64,000 bases of DNA. Origin: Nigrospora sphaerica (lineage: Eukaryota; Ascomycota; Sordariomycetes; Amphisphaeriales; Apiosporaceae). Position numbers and translations under genes: made by a program. Shown piece after piece: positions 22,301 to 34,100 of this stretch. Numbering within the stretch: the stretch's first letter is position 1; every line of letters starts with the position of its first letter. The stretch lies in the NCBI GenBank assembly GCA_018287875.1, contig JAGVVL010000009.1, positions 4,526,001-4,590,000 of the forward strand. The letters run 5' to 3'. A model generated the notes under the pieces. That model saw only the letters and a list, made by a program, of their open reading frames with translations, had not been told where the DNA came from and made no database searches.

Positions 22301-23740
22301 CGGAGTTAAATCCGTTGAGATATCGGACTTAAAAGACTTTAAAGAGCCGTTTTCGGGTACCGTGGCTGAGGTCCGGGTCCCAGGTAGTTTCGGCGGTAAG
22401 TCTTTGGATTTTAGGCTTTTAAGACCGTTCTTTTGGCCTATTAGGTCTTTTTTAAGCGCGGTTTTCGCTGTGATATAAGCGAAATTCGGTTCCGGCTTAT
22501 AGGCGACGTCGAGAAAGAAACCACGCTTTAAGGGGTTTAACGTGGCTATAACAACGCCTTTTGAAGAGAGAAGTTCCGTTCCGCTTATCTTTCCGCCGGA
22601 CTTATAGTGGTTTAATCCGGAGATAAGATTAATCGGGAAATCCGGGATATAGAGCGTGTTCTCGAGAGTAAGGTAGAAAATGTCGCTCTTTTTCTTTATA
22701 GGAAGGGTAACGATTCCCTTTCCTACTGGCTTTATAAAGCCGGCTCCGGTAATAACGGGGTCTAAGTCGGAACAGTAAGTTAAGTCCTTAAAGTAGGACT
22801 TATCGTTCGATATATGCTGTGTAGAGCCCGTATCGTAGAGCCACCAGTCCTTCGGTACGCCGTTAAAGTCACTACTTGAATAAGAGTAACTATAAAACGA
22901 CTCGGACTGTTTTCCGGATTCGGAATCTGAGTTGGAATCGGAGTCGTTAGGACGACTTTTTTCCTGCGGTTTCTTAGGATTCGGCTTAGAACCCTTAGAA
23001 TTCCGCTTAGAACCCTTAAAGTTAGGGTTCTTAGAGTTTGAATTCCCGTTATTCAACCCTTTTCCGTTCTTCCCGTTATTAGATTTTGGGCCCCCTTTCG
23101 AGTTAGGGGGTTTAGAACGGTTATTCTTTGTATAAAACAAAGAGTTCCCCATTGCAGTATCTGGGGAAGCCTTAGATTCGTCGAGAATATCGTTGATTAG
23201 CGAATCTAAAGACGATGGCTCCTTACTTCGTAAAGCGGAGCGTTGCCGGTCAGCCCATATAGGGTAAGTAGACGACAAGGCGGCTATAAAGACCGTCTTT
23301 AAGTCTATATCGTCTATCTTCGCTCCGACATTCGCTAGTTTCTTCGCATAGGTCTTAAACGAAGAGATAAACTCGGTTAACGAGTTATAATGCTCGTATC
23401 GAATAGAATGGAACTCGATATAGAGCTGCTGCCGGAGAACGGGACCAGTACCCTCATAACTAGCACTTAACGTTTCTAGTGCTGAAAGGGGGTCCGTAGC
23501 GTCGAAGATTAAAGAAAGGGGCTCGTCGAAAAGGTTCTGCCTTATAACAAGTAAGGCTAGAGTCTTCTGCTCCTCGGAAATCTCCTTATACTTATCCGTA
23601 TTAAGGAAGAACTGCTCAATTTTTAAGAGTTTAAAATAAAGCAGTAAGGAGGACTTCCATGTGTTCCAGTTTGAAGAACCGGATAGTCGGTGGGATTTCG
23701 GCATTAAACATGCCGATACCGACTTAATAATGTCGGCCAT
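19390..23740 (-). pseudogene. Copia-1 Gag-Pol polyprotein, two frameshifts and one nonsense
   Basis: Starts at ATG 23740. Frame 1 (to about 21560, 732 codons) holds a Gag with an N-rich basic linker, the protease active site DTGSTQHI, the integrase HHCC finger (H-x4-H around LWHKRLGHPS, then C-x2-C in CEAC) and the DDE core (LDTV, RIDNGTEF, NGIAERSN). A one-base loss in AAAAGG moves to frame 2 (integrase end and RT start, WVFKLKTD, QIDIVSAFLNGE); a second one-base loss near 20590 moves to frame 3 (YGLKQSPRQW, the RT box SYVDDFLIFG, RNase H). A TAG after NNGPIS replaces the Trp expected before KSKRQ; RNase H (STTEAEF) continues to about 19390. Confidence 0.92.
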
Positions 23741-24114
23741 GTTGTTTTTCCGGCGTGAGAGTAGCCGAAATAAGCCCTTATTCGGTTAAAGAGAACCGAA
23801 AAATGCCGCGTATCGAATATAACCTCTTTAATTCCTAAGGTTAAGGAATAAAGGGGCAGCTATATGCTAATCGGGACGCCGAAAAGCAGCTTATCCGAAA
23901 TATTCGCTTAAAGCAAGTCCGAGGGCTTAAAGACTTCAATAATATCAAAGAAGGCTTTGGAAGACTTAAGGTTGCTTCCAGAAGCTTCGAGGGCTTTCGA
24001 GACGAATAAAGCGGTTCGGAAGACTTAGGGTCGCTTCCAGGTTGCTTCGGCCGAGAGAGGAGGAAGAAATCGACGAGGGAGGTTAAGGGGCGTAATCTTA
24101 AGCGAAAAGATATC

Positions 24115-24131
24115 GGCCCGGGCTCATAACC
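24115..24131 (-). promoter_or_regulatory. Copia-1 primer-binding site (half-tRNA type)
   Basis: On the minus strand GGTTATGAGCCCGGGCC follows the 5' LTR directly. Its complement contains GGGCTCATAACC, the anticodon stem-loop of fungal initiator tRNA-Met, rather than a tRNA 3' end. This is the half-tRNA priming known from Drosophila copia and yeast Ty5. Confidence 0.75.
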
Positions 24132-24698
24132 TGTTGGAAGTGGTGGTTTGATCGAAAAGAGGAAGCAACCCCTTTATAAGGGCTCTTTCGATCTCAGAGG
24201 TCGTTTCTATAAAGAAACACGGAAGGATAAGGAACTTCTCTTCAAGAGGAACGAGAGTGTATTTCGTGTGCTTGCTTGCTTCAGGACAGACTAGTTACAC
24301 AAAGAGGGGAGATTCAGCCTTTACTTATACCCGTTAAACCTTTATCCTCTTAGTAATACAAGGAAGAGGACGCGTAAGTGATTGCGTAAGTGATTACGTG
24401 GCTTAGAAGCATATGGAACCTTATAGAGGTTTGTGGAGCCTCATGGGGGCTCGTGGGAGCTTCAGGGAGTCACGTAGAAACTCGTGGAAACTTGTGGAAC
24501 CTTACAGAAGCTTCCGCGTGGCAAACGCCACGCTTATGGGTAAAGCGGGCCATGCTTGCGGGTAAGCTGGCCCGTGCTCCAGGGTAGGCTGGCCCGAGCC
24601 TTAGGATAGGCTCGGTTAAAGGACTAGCTTCTCGTTAAGTGCATAGCTTAGTCCGTAGTGACAGAGAACGGTATAGGATAAGTCCTATACCTGCAACA
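24132..24698 (-). repeat. Copia-1 5' LTR
   Basis: 567 bases, near-identical to the 3' LTR; followed on the plus strand by the TAATT target duplication. Confidence 0.93.
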
Positions 24699-24703
24699 TA
24701 ATT

Positions 24704-27700
24704 CGACTCTTTAAGAACCGTGAAATTACTAACAAGTTAACCTTCTTAAGTGCTATAGCTTCTAAGTAGCCTGAGGCTTCGTAACAGGCCTTAATAATCG
24801 CATTAAATCCTTAGCAGGGTAGCATATATTGGATATCTATAACCTAGGTTATGAGGATATCTGCTAGCTCTGTTTACAGCTAGGCGTCGGTAGGTCGCTA
24901 GTCGGATACTTTAGTATAGCAAAGGCAAGCCGCTTACTAGTCTCGGATATCCGTGTATATGTTGTCCCACTAGTATAAGTTGGCGACTTGTTTATAGGTA
25001 GCATCCCTCCTTTTATATCCGAGGTCCTAATATGCTTACTAAAATATCTCCTTCTTCTAATTAACGGATTCCACTACTCTTCGGATTAGTACTTCGTGCG
25101 TTCCTTTTTTAAAGAGGACTCCATCTTAAAGGAAGAAGTGACTAGCCTGGGTTCTAAACTTAATCGCTAGCTAACGTAGGTTCTTCGTGGAAGGGTTCTG
25201 AAGTCTCGATAGCAACTGTAAGGTGGTTAAGTAATAGCGGTATTTGTTGATTAAGTTAAGTGCATCTTATGGGTTTACTATGGTCACTAAATTGATCTGT
25301 GTTTCGATAAAGTCGTCCATATCCCCCTTAACTGTATTATCTTCATTATCTGATAGTCCTCTCCCTTTTTACAATAGCGTGTTAACAATGTGGTTCCGTT
25401 TACTAAGGATATATCTAACTTCGAATACAAATAGCTTAATATAGGCTAGCTAGCATGTAAGTGGTGCTGAAGGTAAGAGGTTTATAGAGCCGTCGTTCAG
25501 CTGGTCCTATAGGGTCCTTGCATTTATCTTTAAAAGGAACTCGTCCTTAAAGAGGTACAACCATAGGTGGTGTAGAGCCTTCACAATAGCGAGGCACTCT
25601 TGCTTTCCCAAGTCGTATCTTATCTTAGCATTATTCTAGCACCCGGATTCGAAGCAAATAGGTTAGTGTTCTCCGTTAATAAGTTGTCTAAGCTTAACTC
25701 CCTAGCCAATTCCAGAGGCATCGGTCTGCAGGTAGAATTTATACTTGCTGTACTCTAGTTTAACGAGTGCCATAGTATTAGCGATCTCAGTCTTAATAAC
25801 ATTAAGTGCTTTATCTTAATTAGAGCCCTATTTATATGGCTCATCCTTTTATAGGAGTTTAGTAAGTGGCTTTATCTTTTCCGTATATCGGTCGATCCAT
25901 ACCCGAAAGCAGCTCGCCAGCCCTAGAAAACTCCTTAACTCGGTGACGTCTCTGTAGACGTTCTATTCCATGATCTTAATCACCTTCCTCTTAGGTGGTT
26001 TGCGTCTATTGGAGCTGCATAGGTAGCCCACGATCTTAATCTGCTTCTAGCACTAAGTCGATTTTGGTCCGCTAATTGAAACCCTGGCTAGCTCCATATT
26101 AAATAGGATAGCGTCCAGGTTCTCGAGGTGTTCCAGTATAAAGCGCCGGATCCTAGGGTAAAGCTCTTAATCGGCGTATTATATAGTTGGTCCTTTAATT
26201 AGGACGTCGTTAAAGAAGAAGTCGGCCTTTTCCTTTAGTATATCGAATAAGATTCTTGCTATAACGCGGATAAAGTGTCCTAAAGAATTAGTGAATCCTT
26301 AGGGCAGCGTTATTATTCGTAAGACTCCTAACGGTGTCGAAAAGGCCGTCAAGTCTTTAAAGGCCGGAGCTAAAGCACAGTGGTTATATCTAGAAAAAAG
26401 ATCTAGTCCCGAGAGTATTTGGCAGTTTACGAAGGATTCCGCGAATTCGTCGCAGCCTCTTAATAAAAGTGCATCTTTAATCGTAACTCCGTTAAGCCTA
26501 GTAGCTAAATTGATAAGTCTAATGTTGCCGTCCTTCTTTACAACCACGAACCAGCTGTTCCTGTAGGGGCCGTGGCCTTCCTTAAGCCATCCTTTAGTAA
26601 GGCGTTTTTTAAAGACCTCAATTGCCTTTAGTATCAGCGCCCCTAAGATTAGTACACTCTTAGCTTGCTATACGACGTGCAGTATTATGCGGATTTCGTA
26701 TAAAGGTGAGATCTCTAGCCGAATATAGCCTATATTTATAGTGTCCTAAGCTAAGTATACTTCTTAGTTTTGGAGGATTTGTTTGAAAACAGCCGTTTTT
26801 TCCGGTGTTATTTCTAAGGGTTTCAGCTAACTAAGGATTTCCGCTTATTGCTTATCTATTAGTCGCTCTTTAAGTCCTATAGTAGTAAATCTTAGCTGCA
26901 TATTCTTTATTAGGCTATCTGGCGGCTTAGGTGTAAGCCTGCCTGCGATTTCTTCTAAGGCCTTTTATTTCCACGATGTCGATTTAGCTAGGACTGATCC
27001 GTCCGAAAGGTAGTTGTCTACTGGCTGCACTTTCTAGGCAACTGTTTTATATATAGTGTTAATCTATTCGGTTGTTCTATTTTTATGGGCGTGGCTTAAG
27101 TGACACTCTTACTGTTATGAAGTATGTCTAGGCTAAGGGGGTGAGGGCATCTCCTCGTTCCTAGCTGTGGCCTCCTCGTCCCCTATACACTTATCTCTTA
27201 GCCCCTAAAGCAGGAGTAGGAGCCTGTTATCGAAGATCTTGTTAACGATCGTCTTATCCTTTCCTAGTCGTGGAAGGTCTTGATTAGGTGATTCTGCAGC
27301 TGTGATCGTGTTAACAACTAATTCTACCAGTGCATAGCGTGTGGCCAAGAGAGACGGTTTTGCCAGCCTGTGATCGCTATTAAGCCAGCTATCTTCCTTA
27401 ATAGCGCGCCTTTTAAGGAGCCGCCTTCGGTTGCATTCCCTTAATTAGCGCTCCTTTTATTGGGGATCACTAGAATATAGAGCTTTGTATTGCCTATAAT
27501 AAGCTAGGCTATCGGTAAAGTGCCCTTAGGTACGTTATAAGATATAACTATACGACTATCGCAAATAAAAGGTAAGCCGAGAATTATATTATAACTGCTA
27601 TTCTCAGCCTTGACAACTTAAAAGGAAGTCCAGATTTTGCGTCCCCTAATTTAAAGGTAGTCGGCTAGGGTCCCTATTGACTCGGTGGGTGCGGAATTTA

Positions 27701-30594
27701 CTGTTTATCCTTTTAAGACTGTGCTAAATGCTATAAAAGGCAGGTTGTTCTTTTTACAGTAGGTGTCCATAATAACATTAATTGCGGCTCCGGTATCCAG
27801 CAGACCTCGTACTAAAGTCTTATCGCTGTTAGGTCCGACTCTTACTAGAAGGCGTCCTAAGGGTCTCGCTGCTTTAATCTCGTCTAGTCTTATAAAGAAG
27901 TCGGTTACGTTGACAGTATATAGGGAGTCTTGATTAGTGCGCTTTGTAACATTCCGTGTTCTCCACTTTTATCGTAGTTTATTAGCTAAGTGTGCTCTAT
28001 TAGTAAACCTTACTGATCCTTTAATTGTAATACTGTTTTTAAGGTCTCTACTAGTCCTTACAGTGATGCAGTCGAGGTCTTAAGAAGCCCTGCGTGTATT
28101 GATTATTTCTTTAATCCCTTGATGTTTATTTATAGCGTCTATCGCCACCTTTAGCAGTCCTTAGCTGAAGTTGGGGACTTCCGCAATTAGGTTTAACTAG
28201 GTAACTGTGAACTTTTTATTGCCAAATTCTTAAAGGATTCGCTTAATTTATTTGTCGATATTATTTTAATTAAGCTTTTCCTTTAGTCGCAAGGTAGTCG
28301 CGTTGTTATCTCCTTTCGCCCGGCTGTTCGTTAGCTAAGTAGCATCCTTTAAGGCGTACCTGCTATCTTCTAGTCTTACTCTCTTTTCTCCCGCATTCAC
28401 TATAACAGCTACTGTTTCTTTATCTGGAACTTCCTTAATCGAGGCAATTCGTGGTAACACGGCTTACCTTTCCACAACACGTAGGATCTCTCGACTATCC
28501 GAGTCGTGCCCGACGTATATAAATTCGAAGTTAACATTTAATTGATAAGTCGTTTTGTAGGTCTCGACTGAGTTAACGGTTGTTATAGCTGGTTATATTT
28601 ATCCTTAATTAACGATTTGCCTCTTTCTATAATAGGCTGCGAATTTGTTTATATCCTCTTAAGTAATTAAGTCTTGCTTAAATAGTTTGTTCCTAGTATA
28701 TACTTGCTACTAATATGTTCCCAGTCTGTTAAAGAAGATATCCATTAGGTATATTCAAATAGCCAGTTTCTTTTAATAGAGGCAGTCTCCTAAGATCGAC
28801 TTGTTTAGCTAGTGGCCTTCTCCTTATCTGCCTGCTTAGTATCTCTAAATATCAGCATCCTAATGTAGGAAGCCTTGCTCGGTGTAGTATACTAATATGG
28901 GGTATCGATTACTCCTATAGCTGGGCTTACCGCAAGCATAGCAGTCTCCAGGTTTGTATGTGTTATGTAACTGGACGCTGTTATCCGGGAGGATGCGGTT
29001 GTAAGAGCCTCTACCGCCTTGGCCACCTCTCCTATAGGAGGAAAACCCTAATCCAGGTGCCCCGCGTCGAAAAAAGTCTCGATCGACAACACCTGCTGTT
29101 ATCTCTCTTGCCTAAATGTTGCTAACATAGGGATAGGTCTATAAGTTGTCTTGCAAGTAAGGCGGCTATAACTGCTTTAGTTTTTTATCGATTAAAGCTT
29201 AAATCCAGTTAACCCCGAGACTTTCGAACTTTTTAGTTATCTCGTCGATTATATTGTCGATCATCCTAGCGTCCATATACATGTCGTCCTTAGTTATTCT
29301 TTCGGTCCTCTCTCTTTATATAAGGTTCTTCCTATCTGGCATCATCTTTGTAGCACGTATTTTAGCGGCATCAGTATTAAGGGTGTTACTAAATATACGC
29401 TCCTCGATTAACTAGTCCGAGATGTGAGAGGTTAGCTGGGAACCTCTCCCAGTACATAAGTCACGCTAATAGACTGGATCTTCGATCCAGTCTACCTAGT
29501 CTTTTGGCTCAGTGGTTAGCGTGCTGATGTCATCCCGTGACATGTAGACTGGATCACACCTGCGCCCCTCACGCGCCCTGATTGGCAGTGCGCCCGGGCG
29601 CGCCGCAGGGAGCCAAAGAGGTCTGGGTTCAATTCCCCCTCAAGGCTCAAGGGTCCTGGGTCCATCCAGGGCTCAGAGGTGCGCCGGCGTGGAAGGGCGC
29701 GCGCGCACCTCGGGGCCAGGCCCTTATGTTCTGCTCTGCCTTGGTCGCTCTACCGGTAAGGCGTACGCAACGCACTCGTACGGGTCTTACGAGGAAGGCG
29801 AGCGGCGCGCGGAGAGGGAAGGTATGTGAGAGGTTAGCTGGGAACCTCTCCCAGTACATAAGTCACGCTAATAGACTGGATCTTCGATCCAGTCTACCTA
29901 GTCTTTTGGCTCAGTGGTTAGCGTGCTGATGTCATCCCGTGACACGAGATGTTCTTAAAGGTGTCTTTATATCCTATAAGCCGGTTTTTTTTAAATAGCA
30001 TATGCTGGATATTTAGGTGTAAACGCTTAATCAGACCCTCTCGTGTTAATTTAATAACACCTCCTTATACTGCGGATGCAGCCTTCAAAGTATTAGCGAC
30101 TTACTTATACTCGATAAGGTAGTTGTATATCTCTTAATAGTCTGATAGCTTGGGTTTAGATTCGAGTTCCAATAACTTCGCGCTTAAAGGAAGCTGGTGT
30201 AAGAGGTCCCCTATTTTAAAGTTAAAAAGGAGGCGCTGCTTAAAATCTGGCTAGGTAGTATACTCCTTGATTGCTAGATGGATTTAGGAGAGTGTTCCTT
30301 AACCGATACAGTAGGCTATTAGCTTTGCAATCTTATTGGTTTCGGAGAAACGGAACCGCTAGGCGTGTCTCTCCTAGTCTTCTAGGAAGGCCGTGATATT
30401 ATTGCTGTCGAACCTTAGGTACGGGTAGTGCCCTAGGTCGGGTAAGAGTCTCAGGTTTAAGAGTTATAGAGTTAGATTCCCTTAATTAGGGATACCCTAA
30501 GGACTCTCACTCTTAAGAGTGGAAGTGGTAGATATCGTTAAGTTCGGGGAGGGGCTGGGCGTTTAAACTAAAGGGGCAGTTGATTACTTATATA
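24704..30594 (-). pseudogene. Gypsy-4 relic: Gag, protease, RT, RNase H, integrase start
   Basis: On the minus strand the best preserved part is the reverse transcriptase at 26547-26299 (VVKKDGNIRLINLATRLNG, GLDLFSRYNHCALAP, AFSTPLGVLR), a gypsy-type RT palm. Upstream (27850-27500) lies a degraded protease-like stretch, and 28.4-30.6 kb corresponds to Gag. Downstream the element resumes beyond Copia-1 at 18812. It is far more decayed than the two complete gypsy elements; no LTR of its own was recognised. TRIM-1 copy 3 is inserted in the Gag part at 29423. Confidence 0.7.
29423..29944 (+). mobile_element. TRIM-1 copy 3
   Basis: 522 bases with 120-base direct repeats (29423-29542 and 29825-29944), TGTGAGAGG...GTGACA ends and an exact flanking duplication CGAGA. 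The repeat end carries TGGCTCAGTGGTTAGCG, a near-perfect tRNA D-arm/A-box, and the core has GGTTCAATTCC, a perfect B-box match, in the same orientation. GGAGAGGGAAGGTA before the second repeat is the candidate polypurine tract. A 115-codon open frame spans core and repeat, but its conservation follows the DNA, not codon positions. Confidence 0.9.
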
Positions 30595-30658
30595 TAGTTG
30601 TTATAAGGGAAGGCTCCATAAACTCTGTTATACATAAAGTCTCTTAATCCGCGGCTTA
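30595..30658. repeat. Repeat D copy 1, left part
   Basis: CTGTTATACATAAAGTCTCT and the bases up to GCGGCTTA match the complement of about 57000-57060. The sequence continues after the Gypsy-1 insertion at 36560. Confidence 0.85.
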
Positions 30659-30988
30659 TGTGAGAGGCTGAGCCTTGAAGCACTATCGAAGGGGCCAAAT
30701 GCTGTTTATTTTCTAGATGGGAAAGAGAGAAGAGAACCGTCTTCAGGAGGCCGGGCGCAGCGTCTCGTTAAATCTTGCGAGACTGGACCGGAACGTTCGG
30801 ATAGGAACGTTCGGACCGGAACGTTCGGATCGGAACGTTCGGATCGCTGCTCAGCTCCCCCCTCCTAGGTCTTGACCACTAGCCTGGCGTTCGAATGGAG
30901 AGACCTACTCGGAGCCTCATATGAGGGGTTCGTGAGACGCTCAGGCCAGGTGCGCCTGAGCCTATCTCCCAGGTCCCAACCTGTAACA
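30659..30988 (-). repeat. Gypsy-1 3' LTR
   Basis: Contains four spaced GAACGTTC palindromes (about 30790-30842). Ends TGTGAGAGG on the plus strand and CTGTAACA at the other side. Confidence 0.94.
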
Positions 30989-31016
30989 TCACCCCCTTCT
31001 CCCCCTTTTCTTTCTA
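30989..31016 (-). promoter_or_regulatory. Gypsy-1 polypurine tract
   Basis: Minus strand AAGAAAAGGGGGAGAAGGGGG ends three bases before the 3' LTR, the expected place for the plus-strand primer of reverse transcription. Confidence 0.8.
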
Positions 31017-31024
31017 TAACCCCC

Positions 31025-31149
31025 TGTACGTCTCCTCCCGTACGTCTCCTCCCGTACGTCTCCTCCCGTACGTCTCCTCCCGTACGTCTCCTCCCGTACG
31101 TCTCCTCCCGTACGTCTCCTCCCGTACGTCTCCTCCCGTACGTCTCCTC
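31025..31149. repeat. 14-bp tandem repeat in Gypsy-1 3' untranslated region
   Basis: About nine near-perfect units of CGTACGTCTCCTCC between the chromodomain stop and the polypurine tract. CGTACG is itself palindromic. Confidence 0.92.
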
Positions 31150-31168
31150 TTCTTAACCCATCAGTTCC

Positions 31169-34100
31169 CTACTTGTGCTCCTTCCGGCCTTCGGCTAGCC
31201 TAGTTCTTCTTTGGCTAGCGGGTTTTTCGCCATCGAAATCCGTCGCTAGTCCATATTTTGCTTCGAACTCGTTTAGCACTTGAGTATCTTTTAAGTTCTC
31301 TAGAGGCTCCCAAGTTGGTTCTGCGTAGCCTCTCCATTTGACTAGGACCTGTCGGTATGAGCCCCTTCCGCGTCTTTTTATACGGGCTCTTGAAATACTC
31401 TCGACTTCCCACTCGTTGTTATCCGGGTTACTGTTATCTGCAAAAGCCGGTGGCGGTTGATAGTCCGTTGTCTTCTGGGAAGGTAAAGGATCCTCGTACG
31501 CAGGTCTTATAAGGTCCACATGGAACCTTGGCCATACTCCCTGTGGGACATCCAGTTCGTAAACGTGAGAGCTGATAACCTTCGTAACGGTGTATTTCGC
31601 GTGTAACCAGGCTAGCTTTTTCGAAGGGACGTCCAGGTTAAAGTTCTTAAGGGAAAGCCAAACCTTATCCCCTACTCGGTATTCGCGTGCGGCGGTCCTT
31701 TTACGGTTCGCGAGGTCCTCCTAGGCTTGTTAGGCGGCTATTATAGCGGCTTAGGCGAAATCTCCAGCGTCCTTCAGTCTCTAGACGAAGTGTTCGGCTC
31801 TAGTGCGTGGATCCCTCGAACTTTGTGGCGATCTCTCGATAACTTGGATTGGTTCGATATGGTATCCGTGTAAGAGAAAGAACGGACTAACCCCAATAGC
31901 TCTCGAGTCTCTGTTGTTAATCGCTAGCTGAGCTCCTGGGAGTAGCTTAGCCCAGTCGTGCTAGGTTAGAGCTGTATAGGAACGTAAGTACGCGAGAACC
32001 TCCTGATTAGCTCGTTCAGTTGCTCCGTCAGTCTCAGGGTGGAAGGCGGTGCTTAGCCTCTGATCCATTGATGTAAGCTGGCAAAGTCGCGTCCAGAATC
32101 GGCCAGTCCAGTTAGAGCCCCTATCACTCGTGATGGCTCTTGGGAATCCGTGGAACCGCCAGAAGGCTCTCACGAAGGTCTCGGCGTAGGCTTCCGCTTC
32201 CATCGTTGTCATGGCCTCTAAGGTTACCTCTTTAGATAGCCTGTCGGTGATCACCATTAGGAAGCTCGGGTCGGTCTCGCACGTAGTTAGTAAATCCGTC
32301 ATAAAGTCGATCGAGATCTCTACGTGGAACCTATCCGGGATAGGTAGCGGCTTTAGAAGCCCTTGCTTTGCGTCTCTCCAGACTCTCTTTTTGCCGCAGG
32401 TGTCGCAGTTCCTTAGGAATTGACGAACTGCTAGTGTAAGGCCAGGCTAAAAGAAGCTTCGGTTTAGGATGCTAATCGTTCCGTCCCTTCCTGGGTGTCC
32501 TGAAGCGTGCGAGTCGTGGGCGTTCTGGATTAAGGCCGTCCTGAGGGGCTCGTACGCCGGTATCCAGATTCTGTTGCGAAACCTGACTCTTCCTTCCGGG
32601 TCTAGCTTGCACTCCGATATCGATACGACGCCTTTTAGGCTAGGAGCAAAGGACTGCTGCTTCGTACGGAGGTCTGCCACCATAGTTCGGTAATCGGAAT
32701 CCTTCTCGATGGCTTGGTTCCAGAGCGTCTGAAGGTCTTCATGGGCGAAGCACTCGTCTCCTGATGGGAATTGCTGGCTATCGATATTTAGGACTCCAAC
32801 ACCGAGGTCCTCACTCTCCTCCTCCTCCGCTAGTTGCTTCTCGCGAGGATCTCCCTCGTCCTTAAGGAGCTGTTGGTAACGGCCTTTCGTTCTCTCGTCG
32901 TCGTACCTATCTGGTTTGTCTTGCTCTCTTTTAGACAGCGCATCGGGCCTGTCTGCTAGCCTCCCTGGTCGGTAATGGAGCTTATAAGAGTACCTCTCGA
33001 GCTTAACTGCCCAGCGAGCTTGTCTCTCTGTAAGGTGTCTTGCCTTTCGGAAGTATTCGAGGTTCTTATAGTCCGTTAGGATCTCGAAGGGCTCTCGTAC
33101 GCTCCTTAGCATCCCGTCCCACGCGCTAAGGCAGTCTATCACCGCTAGGAGTTCTTTATCGTGGATCTCGTAGTTGAACTCTACTAGGGAGAGCTTCCGG
33201 GAGTGGTATGCTATTGGGTGTAGCAGACTGTCTTCGCTATACTGTGATAAACAGCCTCCGAGGCTGTGTCCTGAGCAGTCCGTCTCGACTACCGTTTGTT
33301 GGTCTGCGTCCCACTGGGCTAGGACTGGAGCTTCGATAAAACGTCTCTTAAGGTGCTCGAAAGCGCCCTGTTGCTCTCGTTCCCATTGGAACGGGGTTCC
33401 TTTCTTAGTTAGGGCGGTTAGCGGCCGTGCGATCGCTAAATACTCGGGTATGAACGTTCGGTAAAAGTTTGCGAATCCTAAGAAGCTGCGTACTCCTTTA
33501 AGCGTCTTAGGAGCTTCCCACTCTTAGATCGCGAGTACCTTCTAAGGGTCCATTCGTACTCCCTTGCCTGCTTCGATAATGAACCCTAAGTACTTAGTTT
33601 CCTTTACCGCGAACTCGCATTTGCCTAGGTCGAGACCTAGGCTAGCGTCTTGTAAGCGGCTTAGGACCTTCTCGACTTCTTTTATATAGTCCTCCCTACT
33701 CCTTAAAGAGTAAATAAGGATGTCGCCTATATAAGCTGAACAGGAATAGTCCAGTAAGTCCCTTAAGGTGTAGTTAATATATCGTTAGAACGTAGCTGGT
33801 GCCCCAGCTAATCCGAATGGCGTCACGAGCCACTCGTATAGGCCGAACCTGGTCCTAAAGGCTGTCTTCCATTCCTCGCCCGCAGCAATTCGGATCTTGT
33901 GAAACGCCGCTCGGATATCGAGCTTCGTGAGCCAGCGCACTCCTAAGAGCGTCGTGAGTGTCTCTCGGATCAGCGGCAGAGGGTATCTGTCTCTCTTCGT
34001 AATCGCGTTGAGCGCTCTGAAATCGCAGCAAAAGCGTAGTCCGCCTCCCGGCTTTTTCACGAACAGCACGGGAGCTCCTCCAGCGGAGCTGCTCGCTCGG

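Larger units (their letters stand above)
18813..24698 (-). mobile_element. Copia-1: structurally complete Ty1/copia retrotransposon
   Basis: LTRs at 18813-19378 and 24132-24698 (566 and 567 bases, about 1% divergent, with G/A substitutions and one indel) flank a copia polyprotein, and both flanks read TAATT. The gene order Gag-protease-integrase-RT-RNase H is diagnostic of copia. A 17-base primer-binding site abuts the 5' LTR. Inserted within the integrase region of the Gypsy-4 relic. Coding capacity is lost through two single-base shifts and one nonsense codon, so this copy is not autonomous. Confidence 0.95.

Noticed and set aside
29582..29929. 115-codon frame in the TRIM core, also in the other copies, as a protein gene
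   Set aside because: Both strands are open because of GC-rich sequence, it spans into the terminal repeat, and copies are too similar to show codon-level constraint.
31025..31149. CRISPR-like array
   Set aside because: Units are contiguous 14-mers without spacers, in a eukaryotic retroelement.
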